In this document: positions 26,660 to 35,293 of the stretch, one piece after another
Layout: each line of letters opens with the position of its first letter
How positions within the stretch are numbered: position 1 is the stretch's first letter
Source of the DNA: Chloroflexota bacterium
GTDB lineage: Bacteria > Chloroflexota > UBA6077 > FW602-bin22 > CADDYW01
DNA: 59,181 nt
Assembly (NCBI GenBank): GCA_902810745.1
Contig: CADDYW010000018.1
Span: 1-59,181, forward strand
Direction: 5' to 3'
Notes under the pieces: model-generated
The model's input: only the letters and a program-made list of their open reading frames with translations
Told to the model about the DNA's origin: nothing
The model's database searches: none
Made by a program: the position numbers and the translations under genes

Positions 26660-26689
26660 TCGACAAAGATACGCGCCAACAGGTATACT
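26660..26689 (+). promoter_or_regulatory. Candidate promoter of plsX-fabF
   Basis: TCGACA, 18-bp spacer, TATACT. A start near 26696 favours the downstream TTG of plsX. Confidence 0.4.
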
Positions 26690-26729
26690 TCCAGTGAACA
26701 CATCTAACGGACAGGTGAAAGGAACGGGC

Positions 26730-27746
26730 TTGCGCGTCGCGGTAGACGCGATGGGCGGAGATCGAGCACCGTCCGAACCGGTCGCCGGGGCGGTGCTCGC
26801 TGCCCGTGAGCTGGGCATCCCGGTCACGCTCGTCGGACCCCGTGACATCGTCGCCGCGGAACTGGCGCGGCACGATCACCGGACGTTGGCGATCGACATC
26901 GTCGACGCTCCGGAGACGATCGGTATGGCCGAGCATCCGGTCGAAGCAGTTCGACAACGGCCAGATGCGTCGCTGAACGTTGGGGTCCGCCTGGTCAGGA
27001 ACGGCACCGCCGATGGCTTCGTCTCGGCAGGCAACAGCGGTGCTGCGGTCGTGGCCGGGTTATTTGGTCTCGGGCGGATTCCAGGGGTTGATCGTCCTGC
27101 CCTGGCAACCGTGTTTCCGACGATCAAAGGGCAGTGCCTGGTCCTCGATGTGGGGGCGACCACCGATTGCCGCCCTGCTCATTTGCTGCAGTTCGCGGTG
27201 ATGGGTGAATCGTACGCGCGCCTTGTCCTGGGCGTGCACGCCCCACGCGTTGGCCTGCTGAGCAACGGGGAAGAAGAGACCAAAGGCAACGCGCTCGTCC
27301 TGGAGGCGCACCGGCTGATCAAGACGACGGATCTGCGCTTCGTCGGGAACATCGAAGGGAAGGATCTGCCGCGAGGGACCGCTGACGTCATCGTCTGCGA
27401 CGGCTTTGTCGGAAACGTCGCGCTCAAGCTTGCCGAGGGCATCGGCGAGCTTACCTTTACGCTGCTGCGCGAGGAGATCGCCGCGTCTCCTATCGGGATG
27501 CTCGGTGCTCTGCTCGTTCGCCCGGCCCTCCGACGCATCAAGCATCGCGTGGACTACCAGGAATACGGTGGCGCGCCGCTCCTCGGAATCAATGGGGTCG
27601 TCATCGTCGCCCACGGTCGAAGCGCAGCGCGTGCGATGCGCAATGCGATCCGTGTCGCCGCCCAGTCGGCCGCGGTGAGACTGCCCGAGACACTCGCAGC
27701 GAGCCTGCCCGTGATCGGCGAAAATTCGATTCGGGTTTCATCCTGA
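26730..27746 (+). CDS. plsX: Phosphate acyltransferase PlsX
   Basis: PlsX converts acyl-ACP to acyl-phosphate, the donor used by PlsY (encoded at 39737) for the first step of phospholipid synthesis. The 338-residue soluble protein has the hallmark VAVDAMGGDRAPSEPVAGAV, TADGFVSAGNSGAAV, LLSNGEEETKGN and DVIVCDGFVGNVALKLAEG. TTG at 26730, 6 bases after AAAGGA, gives the standard N-terminus; GTG codons at 26694 and 26715 are alternatives. It is followed by fabF after 15 bp. Confidence 0.93.
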   Translation: MRVAVDAMGGDRAPSEPVAGAVLAARELGIPVTLVGPRDIVAAELARHDHRTLAIDIVDAPETIGMAEHPVEAVRQRPDASLNVGVRLVRNGTADGFVSAGNSGAAVVAGLFGLGRIPGVDRPALATVFPTIKGQCLVLDVGATTDCRPAHLLQFAVMGESYARLVLGVHAPRVGLLSNGEEETKGNALVLEAHRLIKTTDLRFVGNIEGKDLPRGTADVIVCDGFVGNVALKLAEGIGELTFTLLREEIAASPIGMLGALLVRPALRRIKHRVDYQEYGGAPLLGINGVVIVAHGRSAARAMRNAIRVAAQSAAVRLPETLAASLPVIGENSIRVSS

Positions 27747-27761
27747 GGGATCTGGCAGCAG

Positions 27762-29036
27762 ATGAGCATGGTTCAGAGCCAGCGGGCCCAGCGTCGACGC
27801 GTGGTCGTGACCGGCTACGGTGCACTGACCGCGGTGGGACTCGACGTGGAAGAATCGTGGCGAAACCTTTTACGTGGACAGAGCGGGGTCGGGCCGATCA
27901 CCCAGTTCGATCCGACCGGCTACCCCTCCACCATCGCCGCGGAGGTGAAAGGCTTCGTCCCACCATCGTTCCTGGACCCAAAAGAGGCGCGACGGATGTC
28001 GCGCTTCGAGCTTTTCGCGCTGGCGAGCACGCGCCAGGCACTCGACTCGGCGGGCCTCGAGATTACCGACGAGAACGCCGACAACATCGGAGTAATCGTC
28101 GGGACGGGTATCGGAAGCCTGACCACGAGCGAGCAGGAATGCAAGGTGATGCTCGAGCGTGGCGGCATGCGTATGAATCCTTTTTTCCTGCCGATGATGC
28201 TTGCCAATATGGCGACTGCGCAGGTAACGCGTATCTTTGGAATCCGAGGCTACAGCTCGACGGTCATTACCGCCTGCGCCAGCGGCGGGCAGGCGATCGG
28301 CGAGGCGGCCGAGGTGATTCGGCGTGGCGCTGCCGATATCATGATCGCGGGCGGAAGCGAGGCGTCGGTGTGCGAGCTTGGCCTGGCCAGCTTTTGCGTG
28401 CTGCGGGCATTGAGCACCCGGAATGATGACCCGGCGGGTGCGTCCCGTCCGTTCGATCGGGACCGCGATGGCATGGTTCCAGCCGAGGGAGCAGCGCTGC
28501 TCGTTCTCGAATCGCTCGAATCGGCTCTGCGGCGAGGAGCTCGCATCTACGCCGAGGTACTCGGCTACGGCGTCTCCTCCGATGCCTATCACGTCGTCGC
28601 TCCACGACCCGATGGTGGTGGGGCGGCCCGGGCGATGGAGCGTGCGCTCAACGACGCTGGCGTTGCGCCTTCTGACGTCGACTACATCAATGCCCACGCC
28701 ACGGCGACGGTGCTGGGCGACGTAGCCGAAACCAGGGCGATCAAGCACGTGTTTGGTGATCACGCCTACCGTATGCCGATCAGTGCGACAAAATCGATGA
28801 TCGGTCATGCGATGGGGGCAGCCGGGGCAATCGGAGCATTGGTGACCGTGCTGTCGATTCGCGATGGCGTAGTGCATCCAACGATCAACTACCGGACGCC
28901 GGACCCGGAGTGCGATCTCGATTACGTGCCGAACGAGGCCCGCGCGGTTCCGGTCAGGATCGCGATGTCCAACTCGTTCGCCTTTGGCGGCCACAATGCA
29001 GTGCTCGTCTTTGGGCGTTTCGACCCGGCATCGTAG
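27762..29036 (+). CDS. fabF: Beta-ketoacyl-ACP synthase II
   Basis: This condensing enzyme elongates acyl-ACP with malonyl-ACP in fatty-acid synthesis. The 424-residue protein has the thiolase fold with the nucleophile Cys in VITACASGGQAIGEA (ASGGQ replaces the usual ATGTH), the His residues in NAHATATVLGD and KSMIGHAMGAAGAI, and RRRVVVTGYGALTAVG at the start. ATG at 27762; a second ATG two codons later is possible. Directly after plsX, without fabD, fabG or acpP between them, an arrangement shorter than the common plsX-fabD-fabG-acpP-fabF order. Confidence 0.93.
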   Translation: MSMVQSQRAQRRRVVVTGYGALTAVGLDVEESWRNLLRGQSGVGPITQFDPTGYPSTIAAEVKGFVPPSFLDPKEARRMSRFELFALASTRQALDSAGLEITDENADNIGVIVGTGIGSLTTSEQECKVMLERGGMRMNPFFLPMMLANMATAQVTRIFGIRGYSSTVITACASGGQAIGEAAEVIRRGAADIMIAGGSEASVCELGLASFCVLRALSTRNDDPAGASRPFDRDRDGMVPAEGAALLVLESLESALRRGARIYAEVLGYGVSSDAYHVVAPRPDGGGAARAMERALNDAGVAPSDVDYINAHATATVLGDVAETRAIKHVFGDHAYRMPISATKSMIGHAMGAAGAIGALVTVLSIRDGVVHPTINYRTPDPECDLDYVPNEARAVPVRIAMSNSFAFGGHNAVLVFGRFDPAS

Positions 29037-29137
29037 CGCATTTCGGCGACACCGTGGGCCAGGTTATCCACGGAGAGCCCATTCAGGGCGAGCCGCGTGG
29101 GAGAGTAATTCTTTGAGGGACGAGTAACGGAGTACTT

Positions 29138-29905
29138 GTGCAGACGACGACCAATGAACCTTTTGTCCGCCGCCGCGTGGCGATTGGACGATGGAGCACG
29201 ACGCTCGGCTTTCTGGTGCTCCTCGCCGGCATGTACATCTCCTTGCAGCAGCCACAGCGCCCGGACCCGGGCTCGATAAGCTGGATCTTTTTCGCTCCGT
29301 GGATAACGCTCTTCCTGGGCATCGTCTTGCTCAACGTCGGCAAGTATCACGCGATGCGCTATGGCTCGAACCCGCGGGTCGACCAGGCGCTCGCCAATGC
29401 GCTCAAGGGGCTTGATCACCGGTATCATCTGTATAGCTACGTACCCGACTGGCCGGTCGAGCATCTGCTCAGCACTCCCCACGGCGTGATCGTGCTGGAA
29501 CCCCGTTCGTTCAGCGGGGAGATCATCCACGCCGGGAGCGAGTGGAAGCGGCCAATGAATCTGAAGGGAATCCTGCAGCGTTTCGCCGAAGGAGGGCTGG
29601 GAAATCCAACCAGGGAAGCCCTGGCAGACGCCGAGGCAGTTCATCAGATGCTGCGGGAGCGGTTGGGCGATGCGCTCGGGGACTCGATCTCGGTCTTCCC
29701 GATCATCGTCATGACGAACCCGCGCATCAAGCTCACCATGAGCAACCCGGACGTTCCCGTCGTCACCATCGGGAACGTCCGGAGCGCGATCCGGCAGTTA
29801 AAGGACGCCACCAAGCTGACCACCGCGGTTCAGCGTCAACTCGTGCGTGCGCTGCACTGGGATCCCCCACACCAAGCATTATCCACGACGCGGAGTAACA
29901 CATGA
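29138..29905 (+). CDS. Membrane-anchored NERD-like domain protein
   Basis: The 255-residue protein has two N-terminal membrane helices (about residues 22-38 and 48-68), then a cytosolic domain whose core VEHLLSTPHGVIVLEPRSFSGEI resembles the nuclease-related NERD domain. The usual IDH and ExK become VEH and EPR, so the catalytic residues are conservatively changed and activity is uncertain. The late part QLKDATKLTTAVQRQLVRAL is helical. GTG at 29138 follows CGGAG. The stop overlaps the start of the GreA fusion by 4 bp (ATGA), so the two are translated together. Family assignment is tentative. Confidence 0.6.
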   Translation: MQTTTNEPFVRRRVAIGRWSTTLGFLVLLAGMYISLQQPQRPDPGSISWIFFAPWITLFLGIVLLNVGKYHAMRYGSNPRVDQALANALKGLDHRYHLYSYVPDWPVEHLLSTPHGVIVLEPRSFSGEIIHAGSEWKRPMNLKGILQRFAEGGLGNPTREALADAEAVHQMLRERLGDALGDSISVFPIIVMTNPRIKLTMSNPDVPVVTIGNVRSAIRQLKDATKLTTAVQRQLVRALHWDPPHQALSTTRSNT

Positions 29906-30720
29906 CGTTCAATACCGACATGACTCTCGCCGAAGCCGCCGGTCGCTACCTGGCCACGGTCAAGGAGACCGAGCGGGCATCGGCACAAGCCGAACTCAAT
30001 CGATTCATCCGACACTTCGGGACGGATCTTCGCACGAGCAGCCTGCGCGCGATCGATGTCGAGGACTATCAGGAGAAGGTAGAGAAGACCGGTGCCGACG
30101 TCGCGCGGCGGCTCGAACCGTTGAAGAGCTTCCTGACGTTTGTCTACAAACAGGGCGGGACCGAGACGAACCTTGGCAAGCTGATCAAGGCACGTCGGAC
30201 AACGGTTGTTCGCGCGGGACCTCGGAAGAGTGCGCGCATGGCTCCCAGTGACGAGGAAACCATCCATCTGACCAGCGAAGGCTACCAGAACCTGAAGAAA
30301 GAGCTGGAATACCTGACGACGGTCAAACGTGCCGAAATCGCTCGGGATCTGTACGAGGCCCGCATCGATAAGGATTTCCGTGAAAATGCCCCGTACGACG
30401 CAGCCAAGCAGCACCAGGCCGAGATCGAGGCGCGCATTCGTCAGCTTGAGCATACCCTCGCGGTAGCTCAGATCGTGGATCAGACCACGCGTGAAAACCA
30501 GGTGGGAATCGGCTCGACCGTGCTGCTGCGGGATCTGACGCACGACGAGGAACTGACGTACACCCTCGTCGGAACGAGTGAAGCGAACCCGGTCGCCGGG
30601 CGCATCTCGGTCGTTTCGCCCGTTGGCAAGGCCCTCCTCGATCGGCGCGTCGGAGACGAGATCGAAGTTGCCGCCCCCATCGGCATCGTGCGCTACCGGG
30701 TCGAGCAGATCGTGAGCTAG
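29902..30720 (+). CDS. GreA-type transcription elongation factor fused to an N-terminal SAM-like (recombinase core-binding) domain
   Basis: The 272-residue protein has two parts. Residues 7-98 (LAEAAGRYLATVKETERASA to FLTFVYKQGG) resemble the SAM-like core-binding domain of tyrosine recombinases. Residues 118-272 are GreA: EGYQNLKKELEYLTTVKR, the coiled-coil tip IDKDFRENAPYDAA with acidic D158 and E161, then the FKBP-like domain (VGIGSTVLLRDL to YRVEQIVS). Gre factors stimulate transcript cleavage in backtracked RNA polymerase; the retained acidic tip suggests activity. The catalytic recombinase half is absent. GreA alone is about 158 residues. It overlaps the NERD-like gene by 4 bp and its stop overlaps the convergent CorA-like stop. 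Confidence 0.85.
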   Translation: MTFNTDMTLAEAAGRYLATVKETERASAQAELNRFIRHFGTDLRTSSLRAIDVEDYQEKVEKTGADVARRLEPLKSFLTFVYKQGGTETNLGKLIKARRTTVVRAGPRKSARMAPSDEETIHLTSEGYQNLKKELEYLTTVKRAEIARDLYEARIDKDFRENAPYDAAKQHQAEIEARIRQLEHTLAVAQIVDQTTRENQVGIGSTVLLRDLTHDEELTYTLVGTSEANPVAGRISVVSPVGKALLDRRVGDEIEVAAPIGIVRYRVEQIVS

Positions 30721-31655
30721 GCCACTCCTCGCCGCTTGAGCATCAGGAGCACGCCAAGAAAGACAACGCCAGCGATCGCAAGGCCGATCGCGAACCCGTT
30801 CGCCTGACCAGCGAGCGGGTTCGACGGCGACAGATCCAGCAGCAACACGACGGCGATAACCGGGAGAGTCGTCCCGGCGATGGCAGTCGCAACACGCAGG
30901 TGCGAGGCGGTCCGCGCGGTCACGGCGAGATTCGCGGTGGTAACCACATCGCGAAGCGCTTGAATATCCTCTCCGAGCGCCGCCGCGAGGGATTCCGCTC
31001 GCTGCGCCAGGCGCTCCCAATCCTCGTCGGCCGCGAGCCCAAGCGCGACCGCGCCGACGCTCCGAATCACCGAGGGCAACGGGACGACGAGACTCCGCAG
31101 CACGCGTATCTCCCGACGTCGACGCGCCAGGGATCCAATCATCCCCGGGCCCACTTCTTCCCAGATGTCTTCCTCCAGTGCCGACAGCGCCTGGTCGAGG
31201 TGCGCTCGAGCGTCGACGGCAACGTCGATCAGCCGACGGAGAATTGCGAACAGGGCGCCCCCGACGCCCGACGAGAAGGCGACATCACGTGCCTCTGCAC
31301 CCACCTCGAACTGGTGAAAGAGTCGGGTGAGCGGACGCACGTCACCCGCGTGGATAGTGATCAGCAGGTCCGGACGCACGAAAATCGCGACCTGGCTGAC
31401 GACGAAACTCCGCCGCTGCCCCTCGGGCGCGGGCAACGGTACCTGAAGGATGATGAGAAGATAGTGTTCACGGCGCACCAGCGCCGGTCCCTGGCGCCGA
31501 TCGAGCGCTATCTCGACGTCCGATGGGAGCAGAGCATAGTGCTGGCTTAGATCGTCGCACTCGACCTTGGTCGGCCGTTCGACGTTGATCCACGAGAACC
31601 CGGCCGCCGTGATGGCCCGGACGTTTGGCGGGGCAGAAGCAGGCTCATCGCCCAT
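30717..31655 (-). CDS. CorA-like membrane protein lacking the GMN motif
   Basis: The 312-residue protein has the CorA layout: an N-terminal cytosolic domain (GFSWINVERPTKVECDDLSQ, VREHYLLIILQVPLP, IFVRPDLLITIHAGDV), a long helix (DQALSALEEDIWEEVG, RREIRVLRSLVVPL) and two C-terminal membrane helices (about residues 258-278 and 286-304). The loop between the helices, where CorA has Gly-Met-Asn as selectivity filter, reads DLSPSNPLAGQANG, so Mg transport in the usual way is doubtful. ATG at 31653-31655. Its stop codon overlaps that of the convergent greA fusion by 3 bp. Confidence 0.78.
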   Translation of the reverse strand: MGDEPASAPPNVRAITAAGFSWINVERPTKVECDDLSQHYALLPSDVEIALDRRQGPALVRREHYLLIILQVPLPAPEGQRRSFVVSQVAIFVRPDLLITIHAGDVRPLTRLFHQFEVGAEARDVAFSSGVGGALFAILRRLIDVAVDARAHLDQALSALEEDIWEEVGPGMIGSLARRRREIRVLRSLVVPLPSVIRSVGAVALGLAADEDWERLAQRAESLAAALGEDIQALRDVVTTANLAVTARTASHLRVATAIAGTTLPVIAVVLLLDLSPSNPLAGQANGFAIGLAIAGVVFLGVLLMLKRRGVA

Positions 31656-31683
31656 GGCCGGCCGTGCTCACTGTCAACGGTCG

Positions 31684-31878
31684 TTACTCCCAGGTCAAGA
31701 TCCAGACACACGCCCCGGCGAGCAGGACGGTCGCGACGACAAGCGCCAGGAGCTGAGTCGGCAGCAGCGCAACATCTTTGGCGGCGTAGAGGAGCATCGC
31801 CACCATCCCCACGGCAAGAATTACCCAGGCGACGAGAACAGGGTGTTGCTGGAAAACATTGCGCAGGACGGTGCGCAT
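31684..31878 (-). CDS. Small two-helix membrane protein, unknown function
   Basis: The 64-residue product has helices at about residues 14-31 (LVAWVILAVGMVAMLLYA) and 41-62 (QLLALVVATVLLAGACVWILTW). ATG at 31876-31878 is preceded by GGAGGATAGGC, an excellent ribosome site, which makes the gene credible. It lies 28 bp upstream of the CorA-like gene on the same strand and 38 bp after the SRPBCC gene, so it is probably part of that transcript. Confidence 0.65.
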   Translation of the reverse strand: MRTVLRNVFQQHPVLVAWVILAVGMVAMLLYAAKDVALLPTQLLALVVATVLLAGACVWILTWE

Positions 31879-31916
31879 GCCTATCCTCCGGGTCTTGGTT
31901 GAGAGCGGGGATTATT

Positions 31917-32372
31917 CTAGCACCATTGAGGATTCGGCGCACCAGGGCGAAAGAGCTGCTTCAAATTCTCCAGCGACCGACGGATCTGACCAGCGACGAG
32001 CTGCTCGAAAGCGTAGTCGCCCGCGAAACGAAGTGCCAGCGGCAAGTGATACTCGCCAGTAAAGGTTACCTGCGTTCCCGATTCAGTCTCGCGAAGAATC
32101 CACGCCGTTAAGCTGCGGATGGGCCCTGCCGTGCGCGAGACAAGGCGCGTGGGGCGCTCGAACTCAACGATCTCTAGCTCGGTTTCGAGACTGAACCCCA
32201 GGAGCGTGCCTGCCGCCCGCACACGCGCGCCTACGCCGCTCGATGGGCCGGGGAGGATCTCAAAACGGCTGAAACCCTCCATCCAGCTCAACGCGTGGCG
32301 ATAATCAGCGATCAGATCGAAGACGTCGCCGATTGGCGCTGCGATGACGACGCTCTCTTCGACGTGTGCCAT
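31917..32372 (-). CDS. SRPBCC-family (polyketide-cyclase/START-like) protein
   Basis: The 151-residue protein has the START-like pattern: VEESVVIAAPIGDVFDLIAD, HALSWMEGFSRFEILPG, and the long C-terminal helix DYAFEQLVAGQIRRSLENLKQLF. Such folds bind hydrophobic ligands or act as co-chaperones; no ligand can be assigned. ATG at 32370-32372 follows GGGAGGAA closely. It starts 7 bp after the preceding small gene at 32380. Confidence 0.85.
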   Translation of the reverse strand: MAHVEESVVIAAPIGDVFDLIADYRHALSWMEGFSRFEILPGPSSGVGARVRAAGTLLGFSLETELEIVEFERPTRLVSRTAGPIRSLTAWILRETESGTQVTFTGEYHLPLALRFAGDYAFEQLVAGQIRRSLENLKQLFRPGAPNPQWC

Positions 32373-32379
32373 TTCCTCC

Positions 32380-32676
32380 CTATCCCGGCGACGCCCCGCG
32401 CTCGCGCCGCAGCCTCTCGCGCGCCTCATCTCCCACGCTCAGGGCGAGGCAATCCTGATATGTAGAATACAACGCCTTGTCAATCAATCGCATACGCCAG
32501 TCGGTCGGCGCCAACCGGCCAAGGTGCTGCCGGCGCTTGTTCAGGAGTACCTCGAACCGATGGAGGAACAGCATTTGCTCCGGTGTGTGGGCTGGACGTC
32601 GACGGCCGTCGGGGGAAGCGACTACGCTCGAGCCAAACCGTGCTTCCCACGCATTGGAAACATTGGTCGTCTGCAT
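32380..32676 (-). CDS. Small conserved-looking hypothetical protein
   Basis: The 98-residue, Arg-rich product (PEQMLFLHRFEVLLNKRRQH and DWRMRLIDKALYSTYQDCLAL) is predicted mainly helical, with no motif I recognise. GGAGG lies 7 bases before its ATG at 32674-32676, and its stop is 7 bp from the SRPBCC start, so it looks like a real first gene of that transcript. Confidence 0.6.
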   Translation of the reverse strand: MQTTNVSNAWEARFGSSVVASPDGRRRPAHTPEQMLFLHRFEVLLNKRRQHLGRLAPTDWRMRLIDKALYSTYQDCLALSVGDEARERLRRERGASPG

Positions 32677-32920
32677 CGCCGTACCTCCTCACCACAGCTA
32701 CCGACATCAAGCAGTTGGCCCGGCAAAATCCGTGCCTTGTTGCCTGCCAGCCTGCCCAGAGCGTATCCCCAAGCCCACCCTGAGCGGTCAGGAAGGCGAT
32801 CATCCTGGAAGCAGAATGTCTGCGGCGTCGATCCGGCTCGACCACCTCGGAGTGCACCTGGCATAACCATTGCGTAGAGCATCGCTACCATCCCGGCACG
32901 ATCACGAAGCAGGAAGCTCC

Positions 32921-33751
32921 ATGCGACCAGTCGTCATCTCGGCCGAAGAGCAGGAAGTTCACGCGAATGCTCTGCGCATTCTCAACCTGAGCCACGTCAA
33001 GTACGTCGTGGCCGGTGCTGCCGCCGTCGGATTCTACACCGGTCTCTGGCGGGATACGAAAGACCTGGACCTCTTTCTCGTGCCGGAAGACGTCACGGCG
33101 GCACTGACCGCGCTTGCCGCGAACGGCTACACCGTCGAGACCCCGGCGCCTCACTGGCTGGCACACGCCTTCTGTGGATCGTTCTACGTCGATTTGATTC
33201 ACGGCTTTGGCGGCTGGCGCGCGACAATCGATGAGCAGTGGTACGATCGAGGACGACCGGCAACCGTCCTGGGTCAGCCGGTTCGCATCTCGCCGGTCGA
33301 GGATCTTATCTGGATCAAGGCCTACGTTGCCCACCGCGAACGTTTCGATGGCGCGGACATCCTGCACCTCGTCAACGCCTGCCACGAGTCGATCGACTGG
33401 CTGCACCTGCTGCGTCGATTCGAGCCGTGCTGGCAGCTGCTCCTGTTCTACGTCAACCTGTACCTGTTCGTCTACCCATCCTGTCGCTCAGATCTGCCGC
33501 AGTGGTTTGTCCAGGAGCTCCTCGATCGCTGGCGGGCGCAGCGGCACCAGCCGCCGGAGCACGCGCAAGAATGCCGCGGGACACTAATCGACCGGTACTC
33601 GTTTCTGATCGACATCCGCGAGGGATTCCACGACGCTCGCGAGAAATGGGTGCTCGCCCAGGGCTGGACGACGCGTGACCTCGAGAACGACCGCGCCGAG
33701 GCCGAGCTGATCGTCCGCCAGGGACGCGTCCGTCCCGCTCGGGTGGCCTGA
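32921..33751 (+). CDS. Nucleotidyltransferase-like protein
   Basis: The 276-residue protein has an N-terminal minimal nucleotidyltransferase-type fold: VKYVVAGAAAVGFYTGLWRDTKDLDLFLV with the Asp pair in DLDLF and a third carboxylate probably in YVDLIHGFGG (around residue 90), then a helical C-terminal domain (DLIWIKAYVAHRERFDGADI, HLLRRFEPCWQLLLFYVNLY). The classic GSxxxG of the family is altered to GAAAVG. Related proteins are often called nucleotidyltransferases of unknown target; no antitoxin partner is adjacent. ATG at 32921 follows AGGAAGCTCC. Confidence 0.7.
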   Translation: MRPVVISAEEQEVHANALRILNLSHVKYVVAGAAAVGFYTGLWRDTKDLDLFLVPEDVTAALTALAANGYTVETPAPHWLAHAFCGSFYVDLIHGFGGWRATIDEQWYDRGRPATVLGQPVRISPVEDLIWIKAYVAHRERFDGADILHLVNACHESIDWLHLLRRFEPCWQLLLFYVNLYLFVYPSCRSDLPQWFVQELLDRWRAQRHQPPEHAQECRGTLIDRYSFLIDIREGFHDAREKWVLAQGWTTRDLENDRAEAELIVRQGRVRPARVA

Positions 33752-33799
33752 GCCGTCGGTAGTGTACAATGGAGCACGATCCTTTCGTGCGAGAGAAGC

Positions 33800-34816
33800 G
33801 TGAAGCCTGGGAAGCTGACCCCCGACGAGCTCGCCGCCTACGTCTTTCCTCGGTGTGGAGTGCGCCGCCAGGATGTCCTCGTGCACTCCGCGCTCGGCCG
33901 AGATGCCTCCGTCATCGACTTCGGCGATGACGTGGCGGTCCTGTCAACTGATCCGATCACTGGTGCCGGGCAGCGGGCCGGCTGGTTCGCGGTGCAGGTT
34001 GCCTGCAACGACGTCGCCGTCGCCGGGGCGAGACCAGTCGGCGTGCTGCTGACTCTCCTGCTCGCCCCGAGCTCGGCTACCACTGACGCCCGCGTTCTCA
34101 TGGACGACGCGCACGATGCCGCGATTGAGCTTGGCATCGAGATTCTCGGAGGTCACAGCGAGATTACCGCGGGCCTTACCCGCTCGATCGTCGTCGCTAC
34201 CGCGCTCGGTCGGTGCCGCCGCGATCGATTCGTCACCAGCGCTGGAGCCAAACCAGGCGACACGATCCTGATGACAAAGGCGGCCGGTCTCGAGGGAGCC
34301 GCGATTCTCGCGACTGATTTCGGTCCGGAGCTGGCCAACCGCGTCTCCCCGGACCGGCTGGAGAGCGCCCGGGCGTTCTTGCGCGAGATCAGCGTCGTTC
34401 GCGAGGCGCTCGCTGCTGCCGCCGTGGGGGTGACGGCCATGCACGACGCAACCGAGGGCGGCATTCTCGGAGGACTTGCCGAGCTCGCCAGTGCCGCCGG
34501 CCTCGGCGTCGCGGTGGACGTCGAGCAGATTCCCATCCGCTCGCCGACGCGCGCGATCTGCGACGCCCTGGAGATCGATCCGCTGTGTCTGGTGTCCTCC
34601 GGCGCACTCCTAATCACCACGCCGAGACCGGCGCCGGTCGTTGCTGCACTCCAGTCGATTGGCTGCCAGGCCGTCGAGATTGGGCGGGTCGTCAATGGAC
34701 CGAGTGTCCTTTACCGCCAGGATCAGTCTCGCCCGCTCGTCCCCCCGGCGCGAGATGCGCTCTGGGATGCCGTGGAACGGCTGACGACCATCCGTGATCT
34801 CCGTCCTGGCTCCTGA
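33800..34816 (+). CDS. AIR-synthase/HypE-family protein
   Basis: The 338-residue protein has the PurM-like ATP-binding fold: DDVAVLSTDPITGAG, VACNDVAVAGARPVGVLLTLLL, LGGHSEITAGLTRSIV, and AMHDATEGGILGGLAELA. HypE proteins dehydrate the carbamoyl group for NiFe-hydrogenase cyanide ligands, but true HypE ends in a conserved Pro-x-Cys-x-Cys tail, absent here (the protein ends ERLTTIRDLRPGS). It is therefore more likely a HypE-like paralog of unknown role. GTG at 33800 follows GAGAGAAGC. No other hyp genes are nearby. Confidence 0.8.
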   Translation: MKPGKLTPDELAAYVFPRCGVRRQDVLVHSALGRDASVIDFGDDVAVLSTDPITGAGQRAGWFAVQVACNDVAVAGARPVGVLLTLLLAPSSATTDARVLMDDAHDAAIELGIEILGGHSEITAGLTRSIVVATALGRCRRDRFVTSAGAKPGDTILMTKAAGLEGAAILATDFGPELANRVSPDRLESARAFLREISVVREALAAAAVGVTAMHDATEGGILGGLAELASAAGLGVAVDVEQIPIRSPTRAICDALEIDPLCLVSSGALLITTPRPAPVVAALQSIGCQAVEIGRVVNGPSVLYRQDQSRPLVPPARDALWDAVERLTTIRDLRPGS

Positions 34817-34839
34817 GCCACTCGACGCCCTCTGGTCAC

Positions 34840-34875
34840 TCCGGATCCCTCCGTGACGCCACGGATCTCTCCGGA
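34840..34875. terminator. Candidate bidirectional terminator
   Basis: Outer TCCGGA arms (34840-34845, 34870-34875), a 4x4 internal loop, and inner TCCGTG/CACGGA stem with an ACGC loop, between the convergent HypE-like and DUF192 genes. No U-tract. Confidence 0.4.
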
Positions 34876-34924
34876 AGCGCGCAGACAGAGTCCCGACGAG
34901 GAGCGCACTGCCTCCGGTCGCTCG

Positions 34925-35293
34925 TCACTCTTCGGCGCTCACCTCGCTGAAGTCGATGTGATCGCCGACTACTGTTCCGGTCCGTTCAGCTGTTCCAGCC
35001 GGTAGCTCGACGGCCGCATGCCCACCCCAGACAATCGGCCCGATGCGCCAGGGTTTCATCGACGCCAGCACCTTCTTCACGGTGCCGTCCCGGGCAAGGT
35101 GAAGGACGTCGATCGGCATCTGCATGAAGAACGAGTGAACGCCATCCGACGGGATGATCACCAGTCCATCGGCTCGCGACCAGTCCGACCTTCCGAGCAG
35201 CCCAATACCACGGCGGATAAACGATTCGGCAACCTCCGCCCTCTCGGCGAGCGTCTGCTGACGCGTGACGTTGACAACCCGAACACGTCGCAT
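34925..35293 (-). CDS. DUF192-family protein
   Basis: The 122-residue product carries the family landmarks ESFIRRGIGLLGRSD, DGVHSFFMQMPIDVLHL and AVELPAGTAERTGTVVGD. DUF192 proteins are small beta-barrels, often exported; no signal peptide is seen here. Function is not established. ATG at 35291-35293 has GAGGAAGAG just upstream. It is convergent with the HypE-like gene and lies downstream of the phosphoesterase on the same strand. Confidence 0.88.
   Translation of the reverse strand: MRRVRVVNVTRQQTLAERAEVAESFIRRGIGLLGRSDWSRADGLVIIPSDGVHSFFMQMPIDVLHLARDGTVKKVLASMKPWRIGPIVWGGHAAVELPAGTAERTGTVVGDHIDFSEVSAEE

Noticed and set aside
27870..28994. 374-codon minus-strand frame inside fabF
   Set aside because: Shadow frame; fabF catalytic residues are all in the plus-strand product.
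33800..34816. True HypE hydrogenase maturation factor
   Set aside because: The C-terminal Cys-containing tail needed for HypE chemistry is absent and no hyp genes are nearby.
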